Below the pieces are notes generated by a model that had not been told where the DNA came from, did not search any database, and was given only the letters and a program-made list of their open reading frames with translations. Both the position numbers and the translations under genes were made by a program. DNA of 64,000 nucleotides from Thermanaerosceptrum fracticalcis (GTDB taxonomy: Bacteria > Bacillota > Peptococcia > DRI-13): the NCBI RefSeq assembly GCF_000746025.2, contig NZ_CP045798.1:3145501-3209500 (forward strand), given 5' to 3'. Positions 32,838-43,300 of this stretch are shown here, one piece after another (positions within the stretch are counted from its first letter, which is position 1; each line of letters opens with the position of its first letter).

Positions 32838-34478
32838 ATGAATCAATATCCCAAAACAAATGATGTTTTAGGTACAGTGAACAGAGGAGATGCTGCAGAA
32901 TCGGGATTATGTACTCTTTGCAGGGCTGATTGTCAAGGAAAGTGCGAAACCTGGTTAACCAGCATGATTGGGAGAAAAATGCTGTATCCCCGGGACTTTG
33001 GCATAGTTACGGCGGGGAGTAGAAACACAACCCATGTGGGAGTGTCTTATAATTCCCTAAGAATCCAGGGATATAATTATGGGGCGGCAGGTTTGCCGAA
33101 AGGAATTTCCAATTCGGCCGATGACTGTATTTTTCCCAATGTGAATATCGAAACGGAATTTGGCAACGAAGTCAAAACAAAATCCAGGATTCCCATCATG
33201 ACAGGGGCTCTTGGATCCACTTTCATCGCCGCAAAATACTGGGATGCCTTTGCTACCGGCGCAGCTCTGGTAGGATTCCCTATCGTTATAGGCGAAAACG
33301 TGGTAGGCGTGGATAAGGAAGCGGTTATTGAAAACGGAAAAATAGTGAAAGCTCCGGAACTGGACAGGAGAATCGAGACTTATCTGCGTTATTATGACGG
33401 CTATGGCGCTATCATTGTGCAGATGAATGTGGAAGACACCAGAAACGGCGTGGCCGAGTATGTTATTGATAAATACGGCGATAAGGTCGTTATTGAACTC
33501 AAGTGGGGACAAGGGGCCAAAAACATTGGCGGAGAAATACAGGTAACAAGCCTGGACTATGCCTTATTCCTGAAAAATAGGGGTTATGTGGTTGATCCCG
33601 ATCCCACCAAGCCCGCGGTTCAGGAAGCCTTTAAGAACGGAGCCATCAAATCTTTTGCCCGCCACAGCAGACTGGGATATACTGACTTATCCTCACCTGA
33701 GCAAGTCAGAGAGAACTTTATGAGCTCTGTGGAGTATTTAAGGAAAATCGGTTATAAACGGATATCTTTAAAAACCGGTTCCTATGGCATGGAAGCTCTG
33801 GCTATGGCCATGAAGTATGCTACCGATGCCAAGCTTGACCTCTTAACGATAGACGGTTCCGGTGGCGGTACAGGAATGAGCCCCTGGAATATGATGGAGA
33901 CATGGGGAGTTCCTTCGATTTTACTTCATGCCAAGGCCTATGAATATGCCACCATACTGGCGGCAAAGGGCAATAAGGTTGTAGACCTGGCCTTTGGCGG
34001 CGGGTTAGCTCGCGAAGACCATATCTTTAAAGCCTTAGCGCTGGGAGCGCCCTTTACAAAACTTGTCTGTATGGGAAGAGCTGTCATGATTCCCGGGTTC
34101 CTGGGTGCAAATATAGAAGGCGTACTGAAACCTGAGAGAAAAGCGCTGGTCAATGGTAACTGGGATAAACTGCCCGCCGCTGTAACACAAGTTGGTGCTA
34201 CTGCAGAAGAAATCTTTGCGGGTTACTATGATGTACAGAATAAAGTGGGTAAAGATGAAATGAAAAATATACCCCTGGGTGCAATAGCTATGTGGAACTT
34301 GGCTGATAAACTGGCGGCCGGTCTCCAGCAGTTAATGGCCGGTGCCCGGAAGTTCTCCCTGAAAGAAATATCCCGTGATGACTTAGTGGCTGGCAATCGT
34401 GAAACAGAAAGAGAAACTAATATTAAATACATTACTGATGCTTTAGACGAAAGTGCCAAGAAGATTCTAAATTCCTAA
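32838..34478 (+). CDS. FMN-binding glutamate synthase-like protein
   Basis: A 546-residue stand-alone protein with the FMN/ammonia-transfer barrel of glutamate synthase, without the glutaminase domain. Key segments are KTKSRIPIMTGALGS near residue 115, IELKWGQGAKNIGGEIQV near 220, DGSGGGTGMSPWNMME near 345 and LAFGGGLAREDHIFKALALGA near 385. An N-terminal cysteine group, CTLCRADCQGKC (residues 26-37), may hold an iron-sulfur cluster. Members often occur without the small GOGAT subunit, and the true reaction may differ. It sits alone behind the GTATAC operators with GGAGGGG before the ATG. Confidence 0.88.
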   Translation: MNQYPKTNDVLGTVNRGDAAESGLCTLCRADCQGKCETWLTSMIGRKMLYPRDFGIVTAGSRNTTHVGVSYNSLRIQGYNYGAAGLPKGISNSADDCIFPNVNIETEFGNEVKTKSRIPIMTGALGSTFIAAKYWDAFATGAALVGFPIVIGENVVGVDKEAVIENGKIVKAPELDRRIETYLRYYDGYGAIIVQMNVEDTRNGVAEYVIDKYGDKVVIELKWGQGAKNIGGEIQVTSLDYALFLKNRGYVVDPDPTKPAVQEAFKNGAIKSFARHSRLGYTDLSSPEQVRENFMSSVEYLRKIGYKRISLKTGSYGMEALAMAMKYATDAKLDLLTIDGSGGGTGMSPWNMMETWGVPSILLHAKAYEYATILAAKGNKVVDLAFGGGLAREDHIFKALALGAPFTKLVCMGRAVMIPGFLGANIEGVLKPERKALVNGNWDKLPAAVTQVGATAEEIFAGYYDVQNKVGKDEMKNIPLGAIAMWNLADKLAAGLQQLMAGARKFSLKEISRDDLVAGNRETERETNIKYITDALDESAKKILNS

Positions 34479-34500
34479 CTTAAGTAATATTGGCAATGTT

Positions 34501-34546
34501 AAAGGGCTTCTATCTGTGATTCTATAGATAGAAGCCCTTTATTGTT
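34501..34546 (+). terminator. Terminator of the glutamate synthase-like gene
   Basis: AAAGGGCTTCTATCT pairs with AGATAGAAGCCCTTT, a perfect 15-bp stem (34501-34540), followed by ATTGTT. The T-run comes partly from the stem end. Confidence 0.85.
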
Positions 34547-34554
34547 AATGTATA

Positions 34555-34583
34555 AAAAAGAAAATTCCTCCGGGTTGGAGGAG
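34555..34583 (-). terminator. Terminator of tRNA-Pro
   Basis: On the minus strand TCCTCC pairs with GGAGGA around AACCC, followed by ATTTTCTTTTTT. Confidence 0.8.
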
Positions 34584-34599
34584 TAATAATATTCAAGAT

Positions 34600-34676
34600 G
34601 GTCGGGATGACAGGACTTGAACCTGCGACCTCTTGGTCCCGAACCAAGCGCGCTACCAAACTGCGCTACATCCCGT
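34600..34676 (-). tRNA. tRNA-Pro (anticodon CGG)
   Basis: Folds as a 77-base cloverleaf. The acceptor CGGGATG pairs with CATCCCG, the discriminator is A and CCA is encoded. The anticodon arm is CTTGG-TTCGGGA-CCAAG, giving CGG, which reads CCG. The T arm has GGTTCAAGTCC. It is on the minus strand between two plus-strand genes, with its own promoter and terminator. Confidence 0.97.
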
Positions 34677-34684
34677 ACTAAAAT

Positions 34685-34713
34685 ATTATATGATGGTATC
34701 GTGATTCTGTCAA
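34685..34713 (-). promoter_or_regulatory. Consensus promoter of tRNA-Pro
   Basis: On the minus strand a perfect TTGACA (34708-34713), a 17-base spacer and a perfect TATAAT (34685-34690) lie 8 bases before the tRNA. Confidence 0.95.
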
Positions 34714-34860
34714 ACTGGAGATATACTTTTTATATTTTTTAAGAAAGGGTAAATTGGGAAATTAGAAGTGATTATAATTAACAAAGACTGAAATGTGTTA
34801 ATATTAAAATATAAAATTAAAATATTTTGGAATGTGAGAAAGAGTGGAGGGGACAAAAAA

Positions 34861-36294
34861 ATGGCGTTAATCACCAGGGAAAAATACATACAGTCGCTTA
34901 AAAGGATGAGGCCCAATGTCTACAAATTTGGTGAATTAATCACCGATGTTACCACTCACCCGGCCACGAGACGAACGGTAGAAAGTCATGCCCGTGGTTT
35001 TGATGCCGCCTATGATTCCAAATTGGAAGAACTCTTCACCACAAAGTCCTATCTCACCGGTGACAGGATTCATCGTTTCAACGGGTTAATGAAGAAGATG
35101 GAAGATGTAATCCACAATTCAAAATTAAAAAGAACTATGTATCATCTGACCGGCACGTGTACTGGGGGCCTTTGCGTGGGCTGGAACGCTCAAAATGTCC
35201 TCTGGGCGGTCTCAAATGAAATCGATAAAGAATATGGTACCTGTTATCATCAGCGTCTGAAACGATGGTTGCTCTTAGCGGAGGAAGAAGGCTGGGTGGC
35301 AGCCGGAGCGCTAACCGACGCCAAAGGTGATCGTTCCAAAAAACCGGCCAATCAGCCTGTGCCCGATGCCAATCTGCGTATTATGGAAAAGCGGGAAGAT
35401 GGCATCATCATCAGGGGAGCCAAAATCATGATTTGTGGTGTGGCAGCAGCCAATGAAATTTTTATTTTACCAAGCGGCGCTTACGATGAAGCGAACAAGA
35501 ATTATGCCGTGGCCTGTGTGGTACCCCGTGATATTGAAGGGCTAACGATTGTAGAGGCTCGCCGTCCCAGTGACCGGCGGGAATATGAAGAGGGCTTTGA
35601 TATTCCGGAGACAGGTATTACCCAGGCTTATCTGCTGTTTAATAATGTCTTTGTTCCCAATGAACGGGTTTTTATGGCCGGAGAGTATAAATACACGGGA
35701 AATATTATCAGTTATTTCTCCGCTAATCACCGTGCATGTATCGGTGCGTGCGTGGCCGGACAGGGGGATGTGATGCTGGGTGCCGCCGCTATGCTGGCCC
35801 GGGCTAATGGTTTAAGCGAAAAAATCTTTTCCGATAAGTTAACCCAAATGGCTGTTAATAATGAAACAACTTTTAGTGTGGGTGTAGGAGCTATTGCTTT
35901 AGGGAAACAGCACCCCTCTGGAATCTGGTTCTCTGATCCTATTACAGCCCATACCAATAAGGTCCATGTAGCCACTTTGCCCTATGAGACAAAGCGGCTC
36001 TGCCAGGAGATAGGCGGTGGTATTGTGGAAACAGGCTGCCTGCCGTCTTATCTGGATTTGCAGAATGAGGAATACGGTGATTACCTCCTGAATGTGCTTA
36101 AGGCGGGTTCTGTTTCTGCGGAAACCAGGGTAAGAATGGCTCGTCTCGCTGAATGGCTTACCCTGGGGGCCGGCGTACCGGGCTGTATGCACGGCGGTGG
36201 GGCGCCTGACGGTGCAAAGATAGTGGTGGAAGCTTATACACCTCTGGAAGAATATATTGATTATGCCCGAAGGATTGCCGGGGTTACCGAATAA
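34861..36294 (+). CDS. abfD: 4-hydroxybutyryl-CoA dehydratase / vinylacetyl-CoA isomerase
   Basis: Dehydrates 4-hydroxybutyryl-CoA to crotonyl-CoA by a ketyl-radical mechanism using FAD and an unusual [4Fe-4S] cluster. The 477-residue sequence has the expected ligands: Cys100 and Cys105 in TGTCTGGLCVGWNAQN, and His plus Cys in SANHRACIGACVAGQGD near residue 290. The substrate region CMHGGGAPDGAKI near residue 445 is also present. The ATG at 34861 follows GGAGGGG; the frame extends upstream without a ribosome site. No succinate-semialdehyde or 4-hydroxybutyrate CoA-transferase genes are adjacent, so it works with enzymes encoded elsewhere. Its crotonyl-CoA product is a substrate for the Bcd-Etf system at 8-12 kb. 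Confidence 0.93.
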   Translation: MALITREKYIQSLKRMRPNVYKFGELITDVTTHPATRRTVESHARGFDAAYDSKLEELFTTKSYLTGDRIHRFNGLMKKMEDVIHNSKLKRTMYHLTGTCTGGLCVGWNAQNVLWAVSNEIDKEYGTCYHQRLKRWLLLAEEEGWVAAGALTDAKGDRSKKPANQPVPDANLRIMEKREDGIIIRGAKIMICGVAAANEIFILPSGAYDEANKNYAVACVVPRDIEGLTIVEARRPSDRREYEEGFDIPETGITQAYLLFNNVFVPNERVFMAGEYKYTGNIISYFSANHRACIGACVAGQGDVMLGAAAMLARANGLSEKIFSDKLTQMAVNNETTFSVGVGAIALGKQHPSGIWFSDPITAHTNKVHVATLPYETKRLCQEIGGGIVETGCLPSYLDLQNEEYGDYLLNVLKAGSVSAETRVRMARLAEWLTLGAGVPGCMHGGGAPDGAKIVVEAYTPLEEYIDYARRIAGVTE

Positions 36295-36408
36295 GTGTAA
36301 AATCTTTCCTGGAAACAACCCTTTATTTTAAATAAAAGGGCCAAACATGGAAATAATTGTACCGGTTAGTGTATACTTATATTAAGAGGCAGCAAAGGAG
36401 GGTGGCCC

Positions 36409-36960
36409 ATGAACAAGCGACAAGAAAGGGATCAAAGGTATCTGGAAGCTTATGAAGAGATAACCTTGGTCCTCCGCCGTTGCAAGGAGAAATATGGTCT
36501 AACGGGGGAAGAAAATCACCCCCAGGCTCTCCGCTTTAAAACACTGGAAGAAAAGCTGACAACGGAGAGGCGCCTTTTAGAGGAAGTCAGTCTACCTTGC
36601 CGTTTTATCTTGGAGCATTTTTCTACCTTTATGGGTAAGCCCGACCATACTATTGGTTTTCGTCTCGGCCAACTGGAAGTTGGACGGGGCATCCTCAATG
36701 ATTTTTCCATCAATGAATGGGGAAATGTCTATTTAATTATCGGCAATATACGCTTGGCCTGGCGAGATAAGGATTATCAGTATCTGTTTTATCCCGATAA
36801 GGTGATTATGCGGTCATGTGACCGGAGTAAACCGGAAATTCATCTGTTCTTCAACTTTGCCTTTAAATATTCCAAGCTTTTAGAGGATTTCGCCGAAATT
36901 GCCAGTGATTCTCAAACACTGTATTGTCACCCGGATTTATTTGAAGGAAAAGAAGAGTAA
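36409..36960 (+). CDS. Conserved-looking protein of unknown function
   Basis: A 183-residue soluble protein. The N-terminal helices are rich in Arg/Lys/Glu (ERDQRYLEAYEEITLVLRRC; residues 40-60 coiled-coil-like). A beta-rich centre follows (GNVYLIIGNIRLAWRDKDYQ, then LFYPDKVIMRSCD), and then a helical end. A very good AAGGAGGGTGG ribosome site and a terminator frame it as a single-gene unit. I do not recognise the family. Confidence 0.7.
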   Translation: MNKRQERDQRYLEAYEEITLVLRRCKEKYGLTGEENHPQALRFKTLEEKLTTERRLLEEVSLPCRFILEHFSTFMGKPDHTIGFRLGQLEVGRGILNDFSINEWGNVYLIIGNIRLAWRDKDYQYLFYPDKVIMRSCDRSKPEIHLFFNFAFKYSKLLEDFAEIASDSQTLYCHPDLFEGKEE

Positions 36961-36971
36961 AGCTTTTTTTG

Positions 36972-36999
36972 CACTCACTTGGTCCAAGTGGGTGTTTTT
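36972..36999 (+). terminator. Terminator after the unknown gene
   Basis: CACTCACTTGG pairs with CCAAGTGGGTG around a single T, then five T. Confidence 0.92.
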
Positions 37000-37129
37000 A
37001 TGCCAAAGTAACTTTTATTTAAATAAGTGAAACAGGAATTATCAAACAAATAGAGAAATAATATTAATATAGAAAAAATTATAGAATTAATATAGAAAAA
37101 AATTTACTGTGAGAGTTGGAGGAAAGGGG

Positions 37130-38503
37130 ATGTTGACTCAGGTACATGTCATCAGTATGGTGTTTACCCTGGCTATTGTCACTGTGGTTGGGGTTTATTC
37201 CATACGGCAGGTTAAGACTTCAGCGGATTTTGCCGTTGGGGGAAGGTCTATGGGTGTTTCATTAGTAGCCGGTACAATCATGGGGACGGTAGTGGGCGGC
37301 GCTTCTACCATCGGTACGGCCCAACTGGCTTTCAAAGTTGGGTTTAGTGCCTGGTGGTTTACTTTAGGCGCAGGTATTGCCTGCCTGCTCTTAGGAGTTC
37401 TGGCTAAGCCCTTAAGGGAATCAGGAGCCTCTACGGCACCTCAATTCCTGGTTAAGGCTTACGGGGAAAGAGCCGGTCCGGTAGCCAGTGTTTTCTCTTC
37501 TCTTGGAATTTTCCTCAATATTATTGGGCAGATTCTCTCTGCCGTAGCTTTGCTTACCTCCATGTTTCAAGTACCGCCGCTCTTAGCGGCTTTCATTGCT
37601 GTAGTCCTGGTTATCAGTTATGTGATCTTTGGCGGCGTATGGGGTACAGGAATGGTAGGTGTGGTAAAACTCATCCTGCTTTATATTTCCTTGGCAGTGG
37701 CCGGGATTCTTTCCTACCAGATGATAGGCGGCCTGCCGGGGTTGACGGCCACATTTCCTGCTTTTCCCTGGTTCAGTCTTTTCGGCCGCGGCTTCAACAC
37801 TGATGCCGCTGCCGGGTTTTCCCTAGTGGTAGGTGTCTTATCCACGCAGACTTATCTCCAGGCCATGTTTTCCGGGCGAGACGTACGTACTTCCCGCCGG
37901 GGGGCTCTTGTGTCCGCCCTGTTAATTCCCCCTATCGGTTTGGCCAGTATTATGGTGGGCTTATACATGAGAAGCCATTTCCCTGAAATCGACCCGCGGG
38001 AGGCTTTGCCCTTATTTATTTTACAGTTTCTCAATCCCTGGGTAGGCGGTATGGTCTTAGCCACTTTGCTTCTTTCCGTTGTAGGTACCGGGGCAGGGCT
38101 TACTTTAGGGATCAGTACCATGTTAAGCCAGGATATCTATAAGAAGATAATTAATCCTAAAGCTACAGATTCCGGGGTTTTAGCGGTAACAAGGGTGATC
38201 ATTATTGTGGTTACCCTGGCTACCTTAGTCTTTGTGGGAGGAAATCTCAATTCCCTGATTCTCAAGTGGAGCTTCCTTTCCATGGGCTTGCGGGGAGCTA
38301 CGATCTGTTTTCCTCTTCTGGCCGCCATTTTCTTAAGAAACAAAATCGCTGCCTGGGCTGGACGCTGGGCCATCATCGCCGGGCCTTCCGCAGTTCTTTT
38401 ATGGACACTGCTGGGTGGGGCCCTGGATCCCCTCTATGTAGGAATGGCATGCAGCTTGCTTCTTTTAGTTATAGGATATTTCTCCAGAAAAGCCTTTTCC
38501 TGA
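37130..38503 (+). CDS. Sodium:solute symporter (SSS family)
   Basis: A 457-residue inner-membrane protein with about 13 hydrophobic helices. The N-terminal half has the family's pattern DFAVGGRSMGVSLVAGTIMG and TVVGGASTIGTAQLAFKVG, and helix-rich sequence follows through FGGVWGTGMVGVVKL near residue 180. It should import an organic solute with Na+; the substrate cannot be told. The ATG at 37130, 6 bases after GGAGGAAAGG, is preferred over a GTG 21 bases upstream that precedes that site. Confidence 0.87.
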   Translation: MLTQVHVISMVFTLAIVTVVGVYSIRQVKTSADFAVGGRSMGVSLVAGTIMGTVVGGASTIGTAQLAFKVGFSAWWFTLGAGIACLLLGVLAKPLRESGASTAPQFLVKAYGERAGPVASVFSSLGIFLNIIGQILSAVALLTSMFQVPPLLAAFIAVVLVISYVIFGGVWGTGMVGVVKLILLYISLAVAGILSYQMIGGLPGLTATFPAFPWFSLFGRGFNTDAAAGFSLVVGVLSTQTYLQAMFSGRDVRTSRRGALVSALLIPPIGLASIMVGLYMRSHFPEIDPREALPLFILQFLNPWVGGMVLATLLLSVVGTGAGLTLGISTMLSQDIYKKIINPKATDSGVLAVTRVIIIVVTLATLVFVGGNLNSLILKWSFLSMGLRGATICFPLLAAIFLRNKIAAWAGRWAIIAGPSAVLLWTLLGGALDPLYVGMACSLLLLVIGYFSRKAFS

Positions 38504-38576
38504 GTATGATGCATGAATTGTTAAATAAAGGGTATAATGCACAGAGCAGGATAATTTAGTCAGAAAAGGTGATTGT

Positions 38577-38780
38577 ATGCCAGGTGAAAAGGAAAAAAAC
38601 AAGTTGTCAAGAAATAAGAAAAAAGAGCCTACTCCCCAGGAACTGCTTAAATTTGAGATAGCCAAGGAATTAGGGTTATGGGAAAAAATTCAGAAATGGG
38701 GTTGGGCCGAACTAAGTGCGGAAGAATCGGGACGTATTGGTGGAATTATGACCAGAAGAATGCGGCAGGGAAACAGTTAG
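38577..38780 (+). CDS. Small acid-soluble spore protein, alpha/beta type (SspF-like)
   Basis: A 67-residue protein that coats spore DNA. After a Lys-rich N-terminus it has the family block LLKFEIAKELGLWEKI and, near the C-terminus, ELSAEESGRIGGIMTRRMR, with the Glu-Ser pair at the usual germination-protease region replaced by a variant. It indicates an endospore-former. Expression in the forespore under sigma-G is expected from the family; no clear sigma-G promoter was confirmed. Confidence 0.88.
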   Translation: MPGEKEKNKLSRNKKKEPTPQELLKFEIAKELGLWEKIQKWGWAELSAEESGRIGGIMTRRMRQGNS

Positions 38781-38835
38781 AGATAAAGAGCCTGCTCCCA
38801 GCTGTTGTATTACACGGCTGGAATTAAAATCACCA

Positions 38836-38864
38836 TTGTGACAGAACTTATTATCTGCTATACT
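38836..38864 (+). promoter_or_regulatory. Promoter of the CBS/HotDog regulator gene
   Basis: TTGTGA (38836-38841), a 17-base spacer and TATACT (38859-38864). It lies 40 bases before the start. A small hairpin just upstream (CCAGC with GCTGG) may end the SASP message. Confidence 0.7.
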
Positions 38865-38904
38865 GGTAGAGAATATATAGAGTGAGATATAAGGGTGTGG
38901 TGGA

Positions 38905-40230
38905 ATGAAAGGCGAAGCCTTGGGGAGTAGCCTCACGAAACATGAACAAATTATCAGATTCATCAAAAATTTAGAAGTAGGTACGAAAGTTTCGGTACGC
39001 CAGATCGCCAAAGAACTGGATGTTAGTGAAGGAACAGCTTACCGGGCTATTAAAGAAGCTGAAGCCCAGGGACTGGTAAGTTCAATTCCCAAAGTGGGAA
39101 CAATCCGTATAGAGGCCGAGGAGCAACGGGAAATTGAAGATTTAACCTTAAGGGAAATCTCCCTCATTGTGGAAGGGGAAGTACTGTGCAGTACTGAACG
39201 TTTAGGATTAGCTCCCTCCCGTTTTGTTATTGGCTGTAACAGTATTGGCATACTGGAACAACTGTTAGAGAAGGATGCCCTGCTGATTGTCGGAGACGTA
39301 CCTGAGTTCCAGCGTATTGCCCTGGAGAAGGGTTCCCACCTTATGGTGGCCGGGGCCTTTAAAGTATCAAAAGAACTCATTAAGCTTGCCCAGGAAAATA
39401 ACCTGGTAATTATTTCTTGTCCTTATGATACTTTTGTGGCCGTCTCCATGATGAACAGGGCGGTTTACGACCGTTTAACGGAAAAAGAACTGGTCCGTGT
39501 GGAAGACATCATGGTCAGGGATGTTTTTTATCTGACTTCCGAAGCCACAGTGGAACAATGGCATGAAATGGCCCAGAAAACCGGCCACAGCCGCTTCCCT
39601 GTTGTGGACCAGAACATGCTGGTCATCGGTATTGTTACCGCCGTTGATGTGGCGGGTATTGATAGGACTGCCAGTGTTTTATCGGTCATGACCAAAGATG
39701 TTCTCATTGCTGAGAGACAGACTCTGGTTACCCATTTAGCCCGTCTTTTAATCTGGGAAGGTTTTGAACTGGTGCCTATTGTGGAAGAGGGGCGCCTGGT
39801 GGGGGTCGTGAGCCGTCAGGATATTTTAAAGGCCTTCCAGCAAACCCAAAAACAGCCCCATGTTGGAGAAACCGTGGACAACCTGGTGATGAGCGGTTTT
39901 ACCTTGGATGAATGGGATGAAGGGACGAAAATATCCGGTGAGATTACCCAGTTCATGATTAACGAATTTGGTTCTGCCAGTCCCGGCACTTTGGTTACCA
40001 TTATGTCCACGGCCACCTATATTGCCTTGCGTAAACAGCTGCGGCTGGATACGGTCCTGGATAATTTAACCCTTTACCACATGGACCCGGTAGAGGTGGG
40101 GGATTTTGTGGAAGTTTACACCAGGGTGATCCATATTGAGAAAAAGTCATGTGTTACTGATGTCAGTATCTACTGTGAAGGAAAACTGAAGGCCAAAGGA
40201 ATCCTCAGTTCGCGCATCATTAAAAAATAA
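38905..40230 (+). CDS. DRTGG-CBS-HotDog transcription factor, SpxR/YtoI type
   Basis: A 441-residue cytoplasmic regulator. An N-terminal winged helix-turn-helix (EQIIRFIKNLEVGTKVSVRQ, then EGTAYRAIKEAEAQGLV; residues 10-65) is followed by a DRTGG domain (about 75-185), two CBS motifs (about 195-310) that probably bind a nucleotide, and a HotDog domain (about 325-435). This order is that of Bacillus YtoI and Streptococcus SpxR. The position just upstream of dnaE is also seen in Bacillus. Target genes are unknown here. Confidence 0.9.
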   Translation: MKGEALGSSLTKHEQIIRFIKNLEVGTKVSVRQIAKELDVSEGTAYRAIKEAEAQGLVSSIPKVGTIRIEAEEQREIEDLTLREISLIVEGEVLCSTERLGLAPSRFVIGCNSIGILEQLLEKDALLIVGDVPEFQRIALEKGSHLMVAGAFKVSKELIKLAQENNLVIISCPYDTFVAVSMMNRAVYDRLTEKELVRVEDIMVRDVFYLTSEATVEQWHEMAQKTGHSRFPVVDQNMLVIGIVTAVDVAGIDRTASVLSVMTKDVLIAERQTLVTHLARLLIWEGFELVPIVEEGRLVGVVSRQDILKAFQQTQKQPHVGETVDNLVMSGFTLDEWDEGTKISGEITQFMINEFGSASPGTLVTIMSTATYIALRKQLRLDTVLDNLTLYHMDPVEVGDFVEVYTRVIHIEKKSCVTDVSIYCEGKLKAKGILSSRIIKK

Positions 40231-40399
40231 GGGGGAGTCTTGTGCTCTCCCTTTTTTCATTACTCATCACCGGACAACAAACAGGATACGGCAGCGGTGG
40301 AAATTAAACCTCGTTCCCGGGAATTATCTTTGTTAAAATATATATGATAAGAAGTTTATCTAGAACTATTCTGAGGCTTAGGAGCCGGGAGGAATAAAG

Positions 40400-43300
40400 G
40401 TGAGTTTTGTTCATCTCCATAACCATACGTGTTACAGCCTGCTGGACGGTGCCAGCAAAATCCCGGAACTGGTTCAACAGGCCAAGGAACAGGGAATGCA
40501 GGCACTGGCCATTACCGACCACGGTGTGATGTACGGTGTGATTGAGTTTTATAAAGAAGCCAAAAAGGCAAGTCTCAAGCCCATTATCGGCTGTGAAGTA
40601 TATGTGGCTCGCCGCAGCCGCTGGGATAAGGTGGCAGGTTTAGATGATTCCCCCTATCATCTTGTCCTTTTAGCGGAAAATCAGGAGGGATACCAGAATC
40701 TTATCAAGCTGGTTTCCGCTGCCTGGCTGGAGGGTTTTTACTATAAACCCAGGGTGGATAAGGAACTGTTAAAAAAATACCATAAAGGCTTGATCGCCCT
40801 TTCTGCCTGCCTGGCCGGAGAAGTTCCTGCATTGTTACTGGAGGGGAAAGAGGAAGAAGCCCGGGTTGCAGCCCTTGACTACCAGGACATTTTCGGTAGA
40901 GATAACTTCTTTCTGGAACTGCAGGACCATGGTCTGGCAGAGCAGCACCAGGTTAACAGCGGATTGCTGCGGATAGCCCGGGATACCCGGATTCCCCTGG
41001 TTGCGACCAATGATGTCCATTATACCAGGCGTAATGATGCTGCTATCCAGGATATACTCCTCTGTATCCAGACGGGAAAAACTCTGCAGGACCAGGACCG
41101 GATGCGCTTTGAAACAGAAGAGTTTTACCTGAAATCAGCTGAAGAGATGCGGTTATTATTCGGCGATTATCCCGAAGCCTTAGCCAATACGGTGAGGATC
41201 GCTGAACGTTGCCAGGTGGATTTTAAGTTTGGCGAAAACTTCCTGCCTTTTTATGAGGTCCCCCATGGTTATAACGTCGACACTTATCTGGAGCACCTTT
41301 GCCAGCAAGGTTTAAGGGAACGCTACCCCAAAATAGAGCCCAAGCACCAGGAGCGGTTGGCCTATGAGCTTTCCATCATAAAAAAAATGGGCTACAGCAG
41401 TTATTTTCTTATTGTCTGGGATTTTATCCACTATGCTAAAAAGCAAGGGATCTTTGTAGGACCAGGCAGGGGTTCGGCGGCAGGCAGCCTGGTTTCTTAC
41501 TGCTTAGGGATAACCGATATTGATCCCTTGAAGTACGACTTGCTCTTTGAACGGTTCTTGAACCCTGAGCGGGTAAGCATGCCGGATATTGACATAGACT
41601 TTTGTTTTGAGCGCCGGGGAGAAATTATTGAATACGTGGTAGAAAAGTACGGCGCCGACCGGGTGGCCCAGATCATCACCTTCGGTACCATGGCCGCCCG
41701 GGCCGCTATCCGGGATGCCGGGAGAGCCATGAATGTGCCCCTGGCCCTGGTGGACAAGGTGGCCAAGCTGGTTCCCAGCGAACTGGGGATTACCATTGAC
41801 AGGGCTTTGGAAGTTTCACCGGAACTTGTTCAACTGGCGGAAGAAGATAATGTAGTGAAACAGCTGCTGATGACTGCCCGGGCCCTGGAAGGGATGCCCC
41901 GTCATGCCGGAACCCATGCTGCGGGTATCGTCATTTCCCAAAGACCCTTGGACCAGCATTTACCCCTGCAAAAAACTACTGAAGGTCTGGTTTCTACCCA
42001 ATTTGATAAAGACACAGTGGAAGAAATCGGCCTTTTAAAAATGGATTTGCTGGGCTTGCGTACTTTAACAGTCATTAACAATACGGTAGAGTTAATTGTC
42101 CAGAGTCAAAATAAACAATTGGACATTAACAGGGTACCCCTGGACGACAAGAAGACCTATGAATTATTATCCGAAGGCGACACCATTGGCGTATTCCAGT
42201 TAGAAAGTTCCGGCCTCAGGGCCATCCTGCGCGAGTTAAAACCCCAGACCTTTGAGGATATCGTCGCTTTAGTCGCCCTTTATCGTCCCGGCCCTCTGGG
42301 GAGCGGTATGGTGGAAGATTTTATTAAAAGACGTCATGGGGAAGTTGAAGTGAAATACCTGCACCCGGCTTTAGAGCCTATCCTCAGGACAACTTACGGT
42401 GTCATTCTCTATCAGGAACAGGTTATGCGTATCGCCAGTGACCTGGCCGGGTTTACTCTGGGGGAAGCGGATCTTTTACGCCGGGCCATGGGAAAGAAAA
42501 AGCCGGAAATCATCGCAGGTTTACGCAAACAGTTTGTGGAAGGGGCTGTAAAAAACGGGGTCGATGGTGAGGTAGCCGGAAAAATCTTCGATTTAATGGA
42601 ATATTTCGCTGGGTACGGTTTTAATAAGAGCCACTCCGCGGCCTATGCCATCCTGGCCTACCAGACCGCCTATTTAAAAGCCCACTATCCCGTAGAGTTT
42701 ATGGCTGCTTTGCTCACCAGCGTCATGGAATCCAGTGACCGCGTACCTTTTTATATTGAGGAATGCCGGCAGCATAAAATTGCGGTACTGCCTCCTGATG
42801 TCAATGAAAGCGCCGAGAGCTTTCTCGTATCAGGGAATAAAATCCGTTTTGGCTTAGCCGCTATTAAGCAGGTAGGTCATAATGCTATCCAGGCCATACT
42901 GGAGGAACGAAAAAACGGCCGTTTCTTAAGCCTCCAGGATTTTTGCGAGCGGGTGGACTTAAGCCAGGTTAACCGGCGTGTGTTAGAAAACTTGATTAAA
43001 TGCGGTGCCTTTGGTTCTGTGCCGGGGACAAGAGCACAGCTTTTAGAGATTTTACATCTTTGTATCGACCAGGGATTAGCCTGGCAGCGCCAGAAGAACT
43101 CCAATCAATTGTCCCTTTTTGACCTTACCAGCACGCCTGCCTCCTTTAAGCCCTCGATTCCTTTACCGGAAGTCCGTGATTTCTCGGAGAGGGAAATATT
43201 ACAGATGGAAAAAGAAACCCTGGGCCTTTATTTGAGCGGGCATCCCTTAGCCGAGTTTATGGGAGTGATCCGGGGTAAGACTACTCACGTAATCGAAGAA

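Noticed and set aside
36317-36340. CCCTTTATTTTAAATAAAAGGG as terminator of abfD
   Set aside because: The stem is AT-rich and no T-run follows on either strand; termination here is not supported.
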